Positions 27,601 to 36,127 of a DNA stretch of 48,289 nucleotides are shown here, in pieces; within the stretch, counting starts at the first letter, position 1, and each line of letters begins with the position of its first letter. Under the pieces are notes generated by a model. The model saw nothing but the letters and a program-made list of their open reading frames with translations, was not told the DNA's origin and searched no databases. Both the position numbers and the translations under genes were made by a program. The stretch is from JAYZDF01 sp036337945 (GTDB lineage: Bacteria > Myxococcota > Kuafuiibacteriia > Kuafuiibacteriales > Kuafuiibacteriaceae), in the NCBI GenBank assembly GCA_036337945.1, contig JAYZDF010000077.1:1-48289 (forward strand), read 5' to 3'.

Positions 27601-28640
27601 GCGGAGAGATGGCTCTTGATGGGCAAGTCTTTCTCGATGGTTTATTGCCTTCTCAGGTTGAGTTGAACATCGGAGTAGACTCCATCCGTCCACAATTCAC
27701 CTCAGCGAAGTTTGACCTCACAGGAATTTTGACGGGTCGGGTTTTTCTCGAAGGAAAGCTCGACCAATTACTGTTGCGTGGTAACATCTCTGCTAGCCGT
27801 CCTGTTCTGACTCCTAAATTTGATTGGCGTTCACTTGTCGGCGACCCGATGCAAAGGCTTGCACCAAAAGTCTACGACCCAAGCAGGGAAATTATGAGCT
27901 TTGATGTGGGCATTGAATTAGCAGAACCGCTCCGCGTCAAAAATGAAACAGCTGATATCTATATGAATGGCCGAGTGACGATGACGGGTACGAATCAGCG
28001 CTTAGGCCTAATTGGTAACGCAACCATTAATGAAGGACGCGTAGGTATTCTGGGACGAGAATATGAGTTCGAGAGTGGGGTCATTGATTTCAAGGATAGG
28101 AATCGATTCTATCCACGTTACGATCTGTCTCTAAATGCTCAAGCATGTGGCTCATCGATTGATCTTACTTTGGTAGGTACGCTCGATCGCTTCGATACAA
28201 GTTTTGTAAGCCGTCCTGAAATGAGCGATACCGATATTGTATCTTGCCTCGTTAGAGGTGTACGAATTCGTGACCTAGAGAATCTCTCTGGGTCGGCGCT
28301 AAGTGGCGCAGCGGCTGGTCTAGCGGGAGAAGCGCTTTGGCGTTTTACGGGCGTTGACAGGCAAGTAAGGAAAGTTTTACCTGTCGACCAAATTGAGTTG
28401 ACCACCGAGTATTCGTCAAGAGCCCGATTGTATGAGCCGCGTATTCTTATCGCCAAAGAGGTTCTTGAAGGGCAAGTTCGCCTTGAATTCTCAAGTTCTT
28501 TATTTAACACAGATGATCAAAGCGTTTCAGCGCACTACCGCGTCACGCCTTCATTGTCTTTACAGTCAGGCTGGAATTCATCAGAAGATATGGCGGTCGG
28601 GGATCTTGGTCTTGACCTCAAATATCGATGGGAATGGTAG
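24681..28640 (+). CDS. tamB: TamB-like translocation and assembly module protein (DUF490)
   Basis: 1319 residues. An N-terminal membrane anchor at about 20-42 (VLVLLALIVFLGTGFLLW) is followed by a very long stretch of repeated beta-strand units (LNGTISAKGRLKGP, GKLSEVLDSTGNIFVE), the beta-taco/AsmA-like architecture that bridges inner and outer membrane. The final 350 residues are the conserved DUF490/TamB C-terminus, with GRVGILGREYEFESG, VIDFKDRNRFYP and DTDIVSCLVRG. TamB family proteins help insert outer-membrane proteins and move lipids, with an Omp85 partner; here an Omp85 gene follows after pyrE. Length compares with E. coli TamB (about 1259 aa). Its TAG abuts the pyrE stop with no gap. 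Confidence 0.92.
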   Translation: MSLFRHTGADRWQRIRQAFKAVLVLLALIVFLGTGFLLWSFRTGRAVQMVRAELLGQLYEECEVIAGFESVEVDLFPPQISLSGVSLADRYGGQIVALEEAILRVAVLPFFYGRFQLLEVAALAPSATLVLDYGRIVNLPSCLSSSKEGGSAPVLGVDQLTIERGRFRLIMPQKFEARLDDIDIALTSQTSGGANLNIGVDDGIVKIRGQELVVQRFRLLSHIAGLLSAPRALSFQSLEAEIDGVKLKGQGAFDFLGPVLEAKLNLDVELEALRKLSEKVPELSGKAAAEISVTGPLLNPRLVGRLSTKNASIKKFGLADELAIDFRADRNGIQFREISARLGDGTLTGKGKLSLAELSELPIELELQTNGLPLGALISELGQKGAWVDGSLNGTISAKGRLKGPTQLAGTIQQSISKFKVLTQSWELVPPADKPLILSMNRLDLSGNWSTDGRNIDVTDAEISSGGTEGSLSGRFALDAIRGMTVVSDFRTFDFLDLGPIAGLDLTGFGDFAFEVTGPYNGLSGIGSCGLEGITVGQLPFGDASGTLGWRGRRMTLESIEGRLGQSKYEGDVTIDFGKKTNLTILGTVPRGRIKDLLIPIGIASRNVGNLDGEVRGRFDLQGSPRFLTGPIELDLNKIQIFNESFDRGQIVGRIDSGSIVAESADFRKKGARINSSVYFNPHSKALRIRARTRDLSLQKLDLVSRGSKALDGPLAIFVDAKGTVQGMTGTVAVTLDHIKAGEEKFKGGRLKGSIRGANMSVAGGIFGNKLGIDGNVRLEAGLPFTANMKLEEFNVPKFIGALKYQPTWTGLLVGTARLKGKLSEVLDSTGNIFVERALFEAPKLTVEANIPSRMRLSRGLLDIDRLLLTGPTTRLQVSGKIGRRLIDSRITGRLDLKIAETLLDFVDRSAGQLALETVVRGSFEGVDLVGTGKVSDGSLELKALPGTLTGLSADLMFSQSTVIIQKADGKLDGGEMALDGQVFLDGLLPSQVELNIGVDSIRPQFTSAKFDLTGILTGRVFLEGKLDQLLLRGNISASRPVLTPKFDWRSLVGDPMQRLAPKVYDPSREIMSFDVGIELAEPLRVKNETADIYMNGRVTMTGTNQRLGLIGNATINEGRVGILGREYEFESGVIDFKDRNRFYPRYDLSLNAQACGSSIDLTLVGTLDRFDTSFVSRPEMSDTDIVSCLVRGVRIRDLENLSGSALSGAAAGLAGEALWRFTGVDRQVRKVLPVDQIELTTEYSSRARLYEPRILIAKEVLEGQVRLEFSSSLFNTDDQSVSAHYRVTPSLSLQSGWNSSEDMAVGDLGLDLKYRWEW

Positions 28641-29210
28641 TTACTGAGGAAAATCGGTGCGGTCGAAGAGAGAAAAGAACTCGAGGTCTTCAGCTTCGAT
28701 CGCTGCTCTTCCGCCTTCAAGCCTGTCAACCAATCCGAGAACGAGCCGGACCTTGTAGCCCGCATCACGAACTCTTCGGACGGCTTTGAGCGCTGATCCG
28801 CCAGTCGTAGCAACATCTTCAACGACGATAACTTCTGAGCCTTCTGCGAATCGGTCACAACCTTCAAGCCATGCACCCGTTCCGTGGCCTTTAGGTTCTT
28901 TTCTGACGATAAAAGCGTTGATAGGGTCACCCGCGAGCGCTGAGGTCATAGAAATCGCAGTCGCAATAGGATCTGCCCCTAGGGTCAATCCTCCTACCCC
29001 AGCCAATGATATTCCCTGACTCTGTTGATAATCGCGTATTTTTGCATAGAGCAACCGACCAACCAGGATTTGTCCTTCGGCACTCAGGGTTGTTTGCTTA
29101 CAATCAATGTAAAAATTGGACTTTTTCCCGGACGCCAGGGTGACTTCACGCTGTTGGTAGGAAAGGTGGGTGAGTATCTCAAGGAGTCGAGTCCGATTGG
29201 CTTGCATCAT
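28641..29210 (-). CDS. pyrE: orotate phosphoribosyltransferase
   Basis: 189 residues from the ATG at 29210 (ATGATG; the frame is open further to a TTG at 29249 but without conserved sequence). It contains the substrate motif RKEPKGHGTGAWLEG and the PRPP-binding motif EVIVVEDVATTGGSAL, the hallmarks of OPRTase, which converts orotate plus PRPP to OMP in pyrimidine synthesis. The length is close to that of related enzymes (about 190-210). It sits antisense between tamB and the Omp85 gene, with a stop codon directly abutting tamB's and about 50 bases from the Omp85 start. Confidence 0.95.
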   Translation of the reverse strand: MMQANRTRLLEILTHLSYQQREVTLASGKKSNFYIDCKQTTLSAEGQILVGRLLYAKIRDYQQSQGISLAGVGGLTLGADPIATAISMTSALAGDPINAFIVRKEPKGHGTGAWLEGCDRFAEGSEVIVVEDVATTGGSALKAVRRVRDAGYKVRLVLGLVDRLEGGRAAIEAEDLEFFSLFDRTDFPQ

Positions 29211-29263
29211 ATGGCACGTATTAACGTCAGACCTCACTAAAATCCGCAATCATATAATTCGAT

Positions 29264-32200
29264 GTGTCGCCTAAGAATGTGAATACTGCTATCCCTTTGC
29301 AGGTGCTGAGACCTCGTCTTAGACATATTTTTGGCGTATTCGCCTTGGCTTGCCTTTTGGCAAATCCGGCATTGGCCGAAGGTGACGGCTATGAGCGGCT
29401 TTATGGGCTGACAGTTGACTCGATAGAAATACAGTCGACAGATGAATTTTCCAAAGAGCAGTTACTTGCATTGTCTGGACTAAGAGAGGGCGATCCGCTC
29501 AATGCTGGAGATATTCGACGCACGATTAAACTTATTTACCGGATGGGCAAATACGAAAATGTGTTTGTTTTCGGTCGCCGGCTAGGAAATGTTGTTCAGC
29601 TACAAATCCGACTGACGCCAAAAATGTTTCTTCAAGAACTCAAGATTATTGGCGCGGATAACTTATCTGAAGATGAGATAAGAGCAGCTTTACAAGTTGA
29701 GGATGGTCAAAACATCGAGCCCTCCGCGTTGTCGAAGGGTCGTCGTGCCTTGTCTCGCGAATATTTTGAAATTGGCTTTAGAGATGCAGCCATCGGTATT
29801 GCGACGCAGAAGCTCGATAAGCGTGGTGCGACCCGGCTTATTGTTCGTATTGATGAAGGTCCTGTCACTCGCTTGCGTTCGCTTCGATTCAAGGGTGAGG
29901 TCATTTATCCAAAATGGAAGCTTCGTTCGTTACTCGGCCTAAAATCTGGTGATGTTGTAGAACTAGAGCAGCTCAGAGATGGGATTCAACGGATACGAGA
30001 TTATTATTTTGACCGCTCGTATTTGCATGTGAATATCGATGAGCCCGTTATCGACACTGACATCGGGCTACTCAATGAGTGGGGTGATTTAGAGCTATCT
30101 ATCGACCCTGGACCACAAATTAGTATTTCATTCGTTGGAAACCGCTCTGTGCCTTTGACAGAACTAGAAGAGGCTGCAGCCGAGGTGACAAAAGGAGGAG
30201 TCATTACCGATGGCGTTCTCGCTGATTCAGTCGAGGCTATGTTTCGCCTGTACGAAAAGCGTGGACATTATAAAGCTCAAATTAGACCTCTCATTACGAA
30301 CAGCCCAGACTCTTCACGGCGAAAGATTCGATATCTTATTCAAGAAGGGCCCAAGGCAGCCGTCACAAAACTCTTGTTTGTAGGCAACACCGCTTTAGAT
30401 TCGGATTTGTTAACAGATACTGTTCATCAAATTGTCAGTAATTATCTTTTTCGGGCCGATGATGCGAGTGAGCCTGATCAACAGGTCATCGATCAAATCT
30501 TGCGACAGAATGTAGAGACTTCTACAGACGCTCGTATTCGACCTTATCCGTCTGACCCTAACCCCAGGAAGATCTTCGTCGCACGAGCGTACAAAGCGGC
30601 TGTTGATGCAATTGAAAACCTTTACAGAGCAAATGGATATCAAACTGTTGAAATAGAACGACCAGAAGTACTCGCGTCAGAAGATGGAACAGATCTCACT
30701 ATAAAATACCGAATCAAACAAGGTGTCCAATGGCGGATTGGCGCAGTATCCTTCCGAGGTAACGATGCTTTATCGAGCCCGGAGTTGTTTCGTTTATCAA
30801 ACCTTGAACCCGGTTCTCCTTTATCGTTCTACGAAATCGATGCTGCGAGCCGCTTATTGCTCGAACATTATCAAAGCAGAGGTCACTTCTACGTATCTAT
30901 AGAAGAAAAACTCAAGGAATTAGCTCCTCGAGGACAGCTGCATCATTCTCGTTCAAAGACCTCCACTCAAACTTCAGCGGGTCTCCGTGAGATCTGCGAA
31001 CAAGAAGAAGCTCGCGGGAGTCGTTTTTGTGATGTCGAGTTATCACTAAAGATATCCGAGGGTCCGCTAGTAAAAACGAAGCGAATTATCGTCCGAGGAA
31101 ACGCCAGTACACGACGCACTCTCATCGATGAAGAGATTACGTTGAAGGAGGGAGACTTACTCCGCGCAAATGAAATTGAGAAAACCCAGAGGAATCTTGC
31201 GAGATTAGGAGTATTTCAACGAGTTAATGTTCAAGCACTCGACCAAGAAGTTCCATCTGCGAAAAAAGACATATTCGTTGACCTAAAGGAACGAAAATTC
31301 TCGTCTTTTGAAATTGGGGCCGGTGTTTCAACGGAAGAGGGTGTTCGAACCTTTCTCAGTTACGGCCATAATAATCTTTTGGGAACAGCATTACGATTTC
31401 AATCGAACGCTAAGGTCAATGCGCAAATTTTTTTCGGGTTGTTCAATGAAACTGTTGCTCGATTTATCGAACAGGATCCGCTCGAATATCAGGTTGCAAC
31501 GGGTATTCAGTATCCTCGAATTCTGGGATTTCCAAGAGGCATAGGTCTTGGTTTAGACGCTGTGGTTCTTCGAGATAATGACCCAGCGTTTCGTTCGCAA
31601 TCGCAGCAGGTGATACTCAACACGGACTACAAAGAACTCGGCACGGCTCTTGGTCTAAAACGAAGTGCACTAGCGCTTCAGCTTCAACTCTCTTATGACC
31701 AATCTTCGATTGAGTGTAATGAAGAGCTTATTGATCTCGGATTGTGTGGGGCAAATGCATCAGACGTGGCTCGCCGAGTGACCCAAAGCACTGACTATGT
31801 GGGCGCGTTACCTCGTTTGTCCCTTGATTTCAGGGATAACGGATTAGAGCCTCGGAAAGGTATCTATTTCGAATTACTTCCGCAGTTCTTATGGGGCCTC
31901 AATAGCGATAGTCTTAATCATCTCAACCTAAAGTCGAAATTAAATACTTATATTCCTTTGGGGCCTAAAATTACATTAGCGAGCTCGTTTCTATTTTGGA
32001 GAATTTTCCGGGTACAAGACGCAGATGGTGATGAGAAGTGTACGAACCAGTTACAAGAATCAATGCGTGCTGGAGACGCCAATATAGCTGATATATCCTG
32101 TGTCCCCGTAAATCGTAGATTCTTTGCTGGTGGACGCTCGACTATTCGCGGTTTTCAAGAGCAGACTCTTTTTCCGGCTGACCAGATGGCGGGGAACGAA

Positions 32201-32473
32201 AAAGTCAGCCCTGGTGGAATGCTACTTGCTGTCATAAAGACCGAAATTAGATTTCCTGTCGCGAGTGGTTTAGCTGGAACTCTTTTCTACGACTATGGAG
32301 ATTTATTCGCATCACCAGCTGAGTTTTCGTTCAATCGAATTGGTCAGTATAGTTTTGGTGTTGGTCTCAGATATTCTACTCCGATCGGACCACTGTTGCT
32401 TGATGCTGCTTTCCGTATTGAAAACGGAGAACCAACTTTTATACCTCATTTTGCAGCCGTGGGAAGTTTTTGA
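29264..32473 (+). CDS. Omp85-family outer-membrane protein with about seven POTRA domains
   Basis: 1069 residues from GTG. A signal peptide (HIFGVFALACLLANPALA) ends near residue 38. Then come about seven POTRA-like units, each opening with a strand and closing with an E/D-G-P or similar turn: roughly 47-118, 121-200, 201-284, 285-364, 365-489, 490-601 and 603-678. Residues 679-1069 form the barrel; the Omp85 signature near the C-terminus is FAGGRSTIRGF. It folds in the outer membrane and assembles other barrels, like BamA (five POTRA) or TamA (three). The number here is larger than usual. TamB is encoded nearby, so a TamA-like role is plausible, but BamA function cannot be excluded. No Shine-Dalgarno sequence is evident before the GTG. 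Confidence 0.92.
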   Translation: MSPKNVNTAIPLQVLRPRLRHIFGVFALACLLANPALAEGDGYERLYGLTVDSIEIQSTDEFSKEQLLALSGLREGDPLNAGDIRRTIKLIYRMGKYENVFVFGRRLGNVVQLQIRLTPKMFLQELKIIGADNLSEDEIRAALQVEDGQNIEPSALSKGRRALSREYFEIGFRDAAIGIATQKLDKRGATRLIVRIDEGPVTRLRSLRFKGEVIYPKWKLRSLLGLKSGDVVELEQLRDGIQRIRDYYFDRSYLHVNIDEPVIDTDIGLLNEWGDLELSIDPGPQISISFVGNRSVPLTELEEAAAEVTKGGVITDGVLADSVEAMFRLYEKRGHYKAQIRPLITNSPDSSRRKIRYLIQEGPKAAVTKLLFVGNTALDSDLLTDTVHQIVSNYLFRADDASEPDQQVIDQILRQNVETSTDARIRPYPSDPNPRKIFVARAYKAAVDAIENLYRANGYQTVEIERPEVLASEDGTDLTIKYRIKQGVQWRIGAVSFRGNDALSSPELFRLSNLEPGSPLSFYEIDAASRLLLEHYQSRGHFYVSIEEKLKELAPRGQLHHSRSKTSTQTSAGLREICEQEEARGSRFCDVELSLKISEGPLVKTKRIIVRGNASTRRTLIDEEITLKEGDLLRANEIEKTQRNLARLGVFQRVNVQALDQEVPSAKKDIFVDLKERKFSSFEIGAGVSTEEGVRTFLSYGHNNLLGTALRFQSNAKVNAQIFFGLFNETVARFIEQDPLEYQVATGIQYPRILGFPRGIGLGLDAVVLRDNDPAFRSQSQQVILNTDYKELGTALGLKRSALALQLQLSYDQSSIECNEELIDLGLCGANASDVARRVTQSTDYVGALPRLSLDFRDNGLEPRKGIYFELLPQFLWGLNSDSLNHLNLKSKLNTYIPLGPKITLASSFLFWRIFRVQDADGDEKCTNQLQESMRAGDANIADISCVPVNRRFFAGGRSTIRGFQEQTLFPADQMAGNEKVSPGGMLLAVIKTEIRFPVASGLAGTLFYDYGDLFASPAEFSFNRIGQYSFGVGLRYSTPIGPLLLDAAFRIENGEPTFIPHFAAVGSF

Positions 32474-32486
32474 CCGAACAGATGGA

Positions 32487-33161
32487 TTAGAATTCAAAAA
32501 TCACTCGGAAGCTTTCTTCGTGTTGAGTTGAGCTGATCTTAAAATTCGAAGCGGAATAGTCGATCTTTAGTTCGTCGTGAACGGACAGAATTGTTTTTTC
32601 GTCTCCTTCTTTTAGAGCGGCCTTAACGACAAGTTTTATTTTTCTTGTATCGTCTTCTTGAATCGAAATATGCAAACTGGTTGACCTGTAGTCCGGTTTT
32701 GATCTGAGCACGTCAACAAATGCCATCAGAAGTCGGACTATGGAGAAAATGAAATCTTGGTATCTTATTTTTACTTGTGCCGCTTGTAGTGAAGATTCAA
32801 TTTTTTGCGTTGGCATATAATTATTTAGGCATTTACAGATTCGGTGGATGCAGTCGCTTAGGTCTACATCCGTTGCGAATTCTCCTTCGTCTGTCGTAGG
32901 CTGCCCAAGCGAAGCAGCAACTCGTTTTAATGCTTCTCGACTTTCATCACATACTTCAACAAATTCCGTCAGTACCTCTTTCGTTCTCTCTTCTTCTAAG
33001 GCTTGTTTCAGCTCGTTAGTGGATTGCAAACTGATGTAGGCGAGGTTTGCGCCTATACTCGCAGAGGCATTATTAATTTCGTGTTTGAGATCTACGTGTT
33101 CGATGGCACGAATCATCAATCGAGTCAGTAGGAGGTCTTGGCTTACGTAATTACCCGTCAC
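32487..33161 (-). CDS. histidine-kinase-like dimerisation domain protein with degenerate ATPase region
   Basis: The frame is open to a TTG at 33281, which would overlap the rsmG start; I take GTG 33161, but ATG 33116 is also possible. The protein has HVDLKHEINNASASIGANL, a match to the H-box of sensor kinases (H-E-x-N-N; the His in KHEINN would be the phosphorylated residue). The following 180 residues have the general layout of dimerisation helices plus a small alpha/beta part, but no recognisable N-, G1- or G2-box, so ATP binding is doubtful. It could be a pseudo-kinase or phosphotransfer protein. It has no membrane segment and is divergent from rsmG. Confidence 0.6.
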   Translation of the reverse strand: MTGNYVSQDLLLTRLMIRAIEHVDLKHEINNASASIGANLAYISLQSTNELKQALEEERTKEVLTEFVEVCDESREALKRVAASLGQPTTDEGEFATDVDLSDCIHRICKCLNNYMPTQKIESSLQAAQVKIRYQDFIFSIVRLLMAFVDVLRSKPDYRSTSLHISIQEDDTRKIKLVVKAALKEGDEKTILSVHDELKIDYSASNFKISSTQHEESFRVIFEF

Positions 33162-33280
33162 ACTTATTGTCTTATCACGATTTTGTCGCTGGGAGGCTCC
33201 CCAACTCAAGTTGCCACGTGGTAGAACCTGGGAACGAGCCTGTTGATTCTCGGAGGTTCGTAAGGAAGGAAACCGGTTCA

Positions 33281-33952
33281 ATGTCTCATGACAATGACTA
33301 TGAAACAGAATACCGACAGGCCCTCATGGAGGGCGCTGACGTCATCGGAATTCATGTGTCCGATCATGTGGTTCAGCAAATGAGTGTGCATTACGCTTTA
33401 TTGAGGCGCTGGGCCTCCCGAATTAATTTGACGTCGATTGTTGCTCCGAAGCCTGCCGCCGAAATTCACGGTTTGGACTGTCTGCTGTTTGCGGAGTTCT
33501 TTTCGGCCGAAAGTTCAGAGTCTGTCGCTGATATTGGTTCAGGCGCGGGTTTCCCTGGGATTATTCTTGCTCTCGCTCGACCTTGTCTTGAGATGACTCT
33601 CGTTGAACCGCTTCGAAAGAGGGTATCGTTCCTGAAAGCTTGCCTCGCAGCGACTCAGCGCGGAGATGTGCGTGTAAAACAAGAGAAATTGGTTTCTACG
33701 ACTAAAGCTCCTTGGAAAGCCGATACTATCGTGAGCCGCGCGACGCTCGCGCCAGAGCGTCTCTTACAGCTCGCTGGACCTTATCTGAATCCAGGTGGAC
33801 GACTTGTCACAACGAGCGGCGAAAATGCGCATACACTGAGCGATTTCGAGAACCTGGCTCAGGCATCCGGATTCGAATCCATTCATCGTCGGAAATGGCA
33901 GCTTCCTGGTGGTGAGACCAGAATTTTGGATGAGTGTTGTTTCGCCGGTTGA
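33281..33952 (+). CDS. rsmG: 16S rRNA (guanine527-N7)-methyltransferase
   Basis: 223 residues from ATG 33281, which has AAGGAAGGA about 10 bases upstream; the frame opens earlier but that part has no homology. SAM-binding motif I is VADIGSGAGFPGI at 82-94. The N-terminal region with YALLRRWASRINLTSI is characteristic of RsmG/GidB, which methylates G527 of 16S rRNA using SAM. Length is close to typical (about 200-240). It heads a run of plus-strand genes spaced by 11-35 bases or overlapping, which may be an operon. Confidence 0.95.
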   Translation: MSHDNDYETEYRQALMEGADVIGIHVSDHVVQQMSVHYALLRRWASRINLTSIVAPKPAAEIHGLDCLLFAEFFSAESSESVADIGSGAGFPGIILALARPCLEMTLVEPLRKRVSFLKACLAATQRGDVRVKQEKLVSTTKAPWKADTIVSRATLAPERLLQLAGPYLNPGGRLVTTSGENAHTLSDFENLAQASGFESIHRRKWQLPGGETRILDECCFAG

Positions 33953-33985
33953 CCACTCGCTTCTTGGTCACTAAATGCCTGGAGT

Positions 33986-34705
33986 ATGGGTCTAAAGGAC
34001 TTATTTCGTAAAAAATCACCTGTCGAAAAAGCCAGTAAGGATCTGATGGAGCCTTACGCACAATCCGACGTGAGACGGGCCGCTATTTCAGCACTATTCA
34101 CGATCGGTACTCCAGAGGCCTATGAAAGCGTTCTAAAACGATTCAACTTTAGTGCGAATGGCTCCATCGCTGACGAATCTGAAAAGCTCGATCTGGTCGA
34201 CTATTGTGTAGATGCCGGAGAAAGTATTGTTCCCTCACTCAAGAAACATATTGCGGAAGAAAAAGCACTGGCGTTTCCTATTCGTGCCTTGAGTCAGCTT
34301 GTCGATAAAGCCGAGCTCCTTGATACAATCAGCGAAGCATTAACAGCTAAAGCGCCCTTGGATCATCGGACAACCGAAGCCAAGAAAGCGCTCGTGACCG
34401 CGTTAGGTGATTACGGAAATGAAAATCAGACTTCTATCCTATTCCCGTATTTAGAAGACCATAATGATGACGTTCAGATGCAGACGATTGAGGCTCTTGA
34501 ACGTCTCGGTTTTCAAGCGTCAGGAGAAGCATTAGCGCTGGTTTGTTGTCGCGACACTCATGCGGCTCGAGTTCAGCACCGAGCTGCAAAAGCGCTCATA
34601 AAACTGGAAGTGTCAGTGAAGAAGCATTATCCAAAATTCTTAGATGAGGTAAAATCTGAATTTATTCTAGGAAAGAAGGGCGCTTTGGTTTCCAAATCTA
34701 GATAG
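33986..34705 (+). CDS. HEAT-repeat protein
   Basis: 239 residues, soluble, no signal peptide. It is almost all helical, with HEAT/armadillo-like units such as DVRRAAISALFTIGTPEAYE, ALVTALGDYGNENQTSILF and DVQMQTIEALERLGFQ. Such proteins are scaffolds for protein binding; no catalytic motif is seen. It lies 33 bases after rsmG and 11 bases before the pseudouridine synthase gene. Its role is unknown. Confidence 0.8.
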   Translation: MGLKDLFRKKSPVEKASKDLMEPYAQSDVRRAAISALFTIGTPEAYESVLKRFNFSANGSIADESEKLDLVDYCVDAGESIVPSLKKHIAEEKALAFPIRALSQLVDKAELLDTISEALTAKAPLDHRTTEAKKALVTALGDYGNENQTSILFPYLEDHNDDVQMQTIEALERLGFQASGEALALVCCRDTHAARVQHRAAKALIKLEVSVKKHYPKFLDEVKSEFILGKKGALVSKSR

Positions 34706-34716
34706 GTTCGCTTCGA

Positions 34717-35628
34717 TTGACTCGACTTAATTTTCAGGCTCACAGTTCCGGTCGACTTATCCATTTTTTGACTCAACTTAATCGTAGCTGGTCGATTGGT
34801 GACCCGGCTTTTCACATTCATAACGGACATGTCTTTGTTGATGGGAAAAGGTGTAGAAAAACGGACCATAAATTGAACCCCGGGTCGCGAATCATTGTCC
34901 ATGAAATTGAATCTCCCAGAAAACCACAACTCAAATATTTGGTGCAAAACGAGTTTTTCTTAGTCGTAAACAAAGACGCGGGAGATCACGTTAACGAAAC
35001 CGAAACGACAGCCAACTATTCGGTCATTGAGTCGGTTCAGGAAGAATTCTCTGACGCAAAACTTATCCATCGGTTAGACAAAGAGACGAGTGGTGTTCTC
35101 TTGATCGGACGAGGCTCAAAAAATTCTCGAATCCTGTCTCAATGCTTTGAAAACCGTTCCGTGAAGAAAACATATTTAGCGGTTGTTGAGGGAGAGATTG
35201 AAGAAGAACTAACTCTCGACGGTTCTTTAGCGAAAGATCCGAGAAACCCGAGAAGTTACCGGGTGCACGCAAGCGGCAAAAGTGCGCTCACCAAAATTGT
35301 ACGACTCAGCTCATCAAACGGAATGAGCGTCGTCGCCGCTTTTCCCCTAACTGGACGGACTCATCAAATCCGAGTTCATCTGGCCGATGCCGGACACCCT
35401 ATTTTGGGCGATCGGCAATATGGTGGACCCACTGCTGTTCGCGTTGATGGTGCAATATCTTCGCCTGAGCGGGTCATGTTGCATGCTCGTGGGCTGAGTA
35501 TCCCCGCGAGAAATATGCCTTGGTCAGAGCTGCAACATTCTGATAATATTGAGCTTTTATCTCCATGCCCCGTAGATATGAGGAAGTATGGATGCGAAGA
35601 ACTGGCGGAAGCGACTCGGTTTCAGTAG
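34717..35628 (+). CDS. RluA-family pseudouridine synthase
   Basis: 303 residues from a TTG start. Residues 1-65 contain an S4-like RNA-binding segment (FHIHNGHVFVDGKRC). The catalytic motif is LIHRLDKETSG with Asp121, followed by GRTHQIRVHL and HPILGDRQYGG, all diagnostic of RluA/RluC/RluD enzymes that isomerise uridines in rRNA or tRNA. The exact RNA target cannot be told from sequence. It follows the HEAT protein gene closely, and its end overlaps the start proposed for the next gene. Confidence 0.93.
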   Translation: MTRLNFQAHSSGRLIHFLTQLNRSWSIGDPAFHIHNGHVFVDGKRCRKTDHKLNPGSRIIVHEIESPRKPQLKYLVQNEFFLVVNKDAGDHVNETETTANYSVIESVQEEFSDAKLIHRLDKETSGVLLIGRGSKNSRILSQCFENRSVKKTYLAVVEGEIEEELTLDGSLAKDPRNPRSYRVHASGKSALTKIVRLSSSNGMSVVAAFPLTGRTHQIRVHLADAGHPILGDRQYGGPTAVRVDGAISSPERVMLHARGLSIPARNMPWSELQHSDNIELLSPCPVDMRKYGCEELAEATRFQ

Positions 35629-36124
35629 CCTAAGAACCATGAGAAGCCGCATCATGCCCTTTTTCGCGGTGCTTCTGTTCGTCTTCCCGGAAGTGTCGCT
35701 GGCTACCGAGAAAACGGTCAGCCCCAAAGCAAAAGCCAAAAAAGCGATGAGTGAGCAACAGACCAGCAAATTTCGCGCTCAAATACTCAAGATTATGTCC
35801 GGGAGCGAAGGCAAACTTGATCGATGTCGCCGCCGGTATTTAGGTGTCAATCCAGGACAATCTTCGAATGTCGCGGTAAGTTTTGAAATTACAGGGAAGG
35901 GAACAGTAAGCAATACTGCTGTCTCGAGTACTCTGAAACGAAACGCTTATATTCATGCGTGTATACGAAAAACAGTTGAGTCTTGGGCTTTTCCGAAAAA
36001 TCGAATGAAATCAACAAAGATGACTTTTTCAATGGTGATTCGTCCTGATACACCTTTCAAATTTCAAACGCCTAAAAAATCACCTAGCAAGCGCTCGAAA
36101 GGTGATACACCGAAATCGAGGTAA
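35588..36124 (+). CDS. secreted protein with AgmX/PglI-type C-terminal domain
   Basis: 178 residues if ATG 35588 is used (overlaps the preceding gene by 41 bases; AGGA lies just 3 bases before the ATG). An alternative ATG at 35639 starts directly at a signal-peptide-like hydrophobic stretch (MPFFAVLLFVF, cleavage after SLA). The mature part has a conserved pattern: LDRCRRRYLG, VAVSFEITGKGTV, ACIRKTVESWAFP. This matches the AgmX/PglI C-terminal (TonB-like) domain found in myxobacterial gliding and secretion proteins, with a pair of cysteines probably disulfide-linked. A basic tail follows. It may sit in the periplasm; function inferred only from the domain. Confidence 0.75.
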   Translation: MDAKNWRKRLGFSSLRTMRSRIMPFFAVLLFVFPEVSLATEKTVSPKAKAKKAMSEQQTSKFRAQILKIMSGSEGKLDRCRRRYLGVNPGQSSNVAVSFEITGKGTVSNTAVSSTLKRNAYIHACIRKTVESWAFPKNRMKSTKMTFSMVIRPDTPFKFQTPKKSPSKRSKGDTPKSR

Positions 36125-36127
36125 GCC

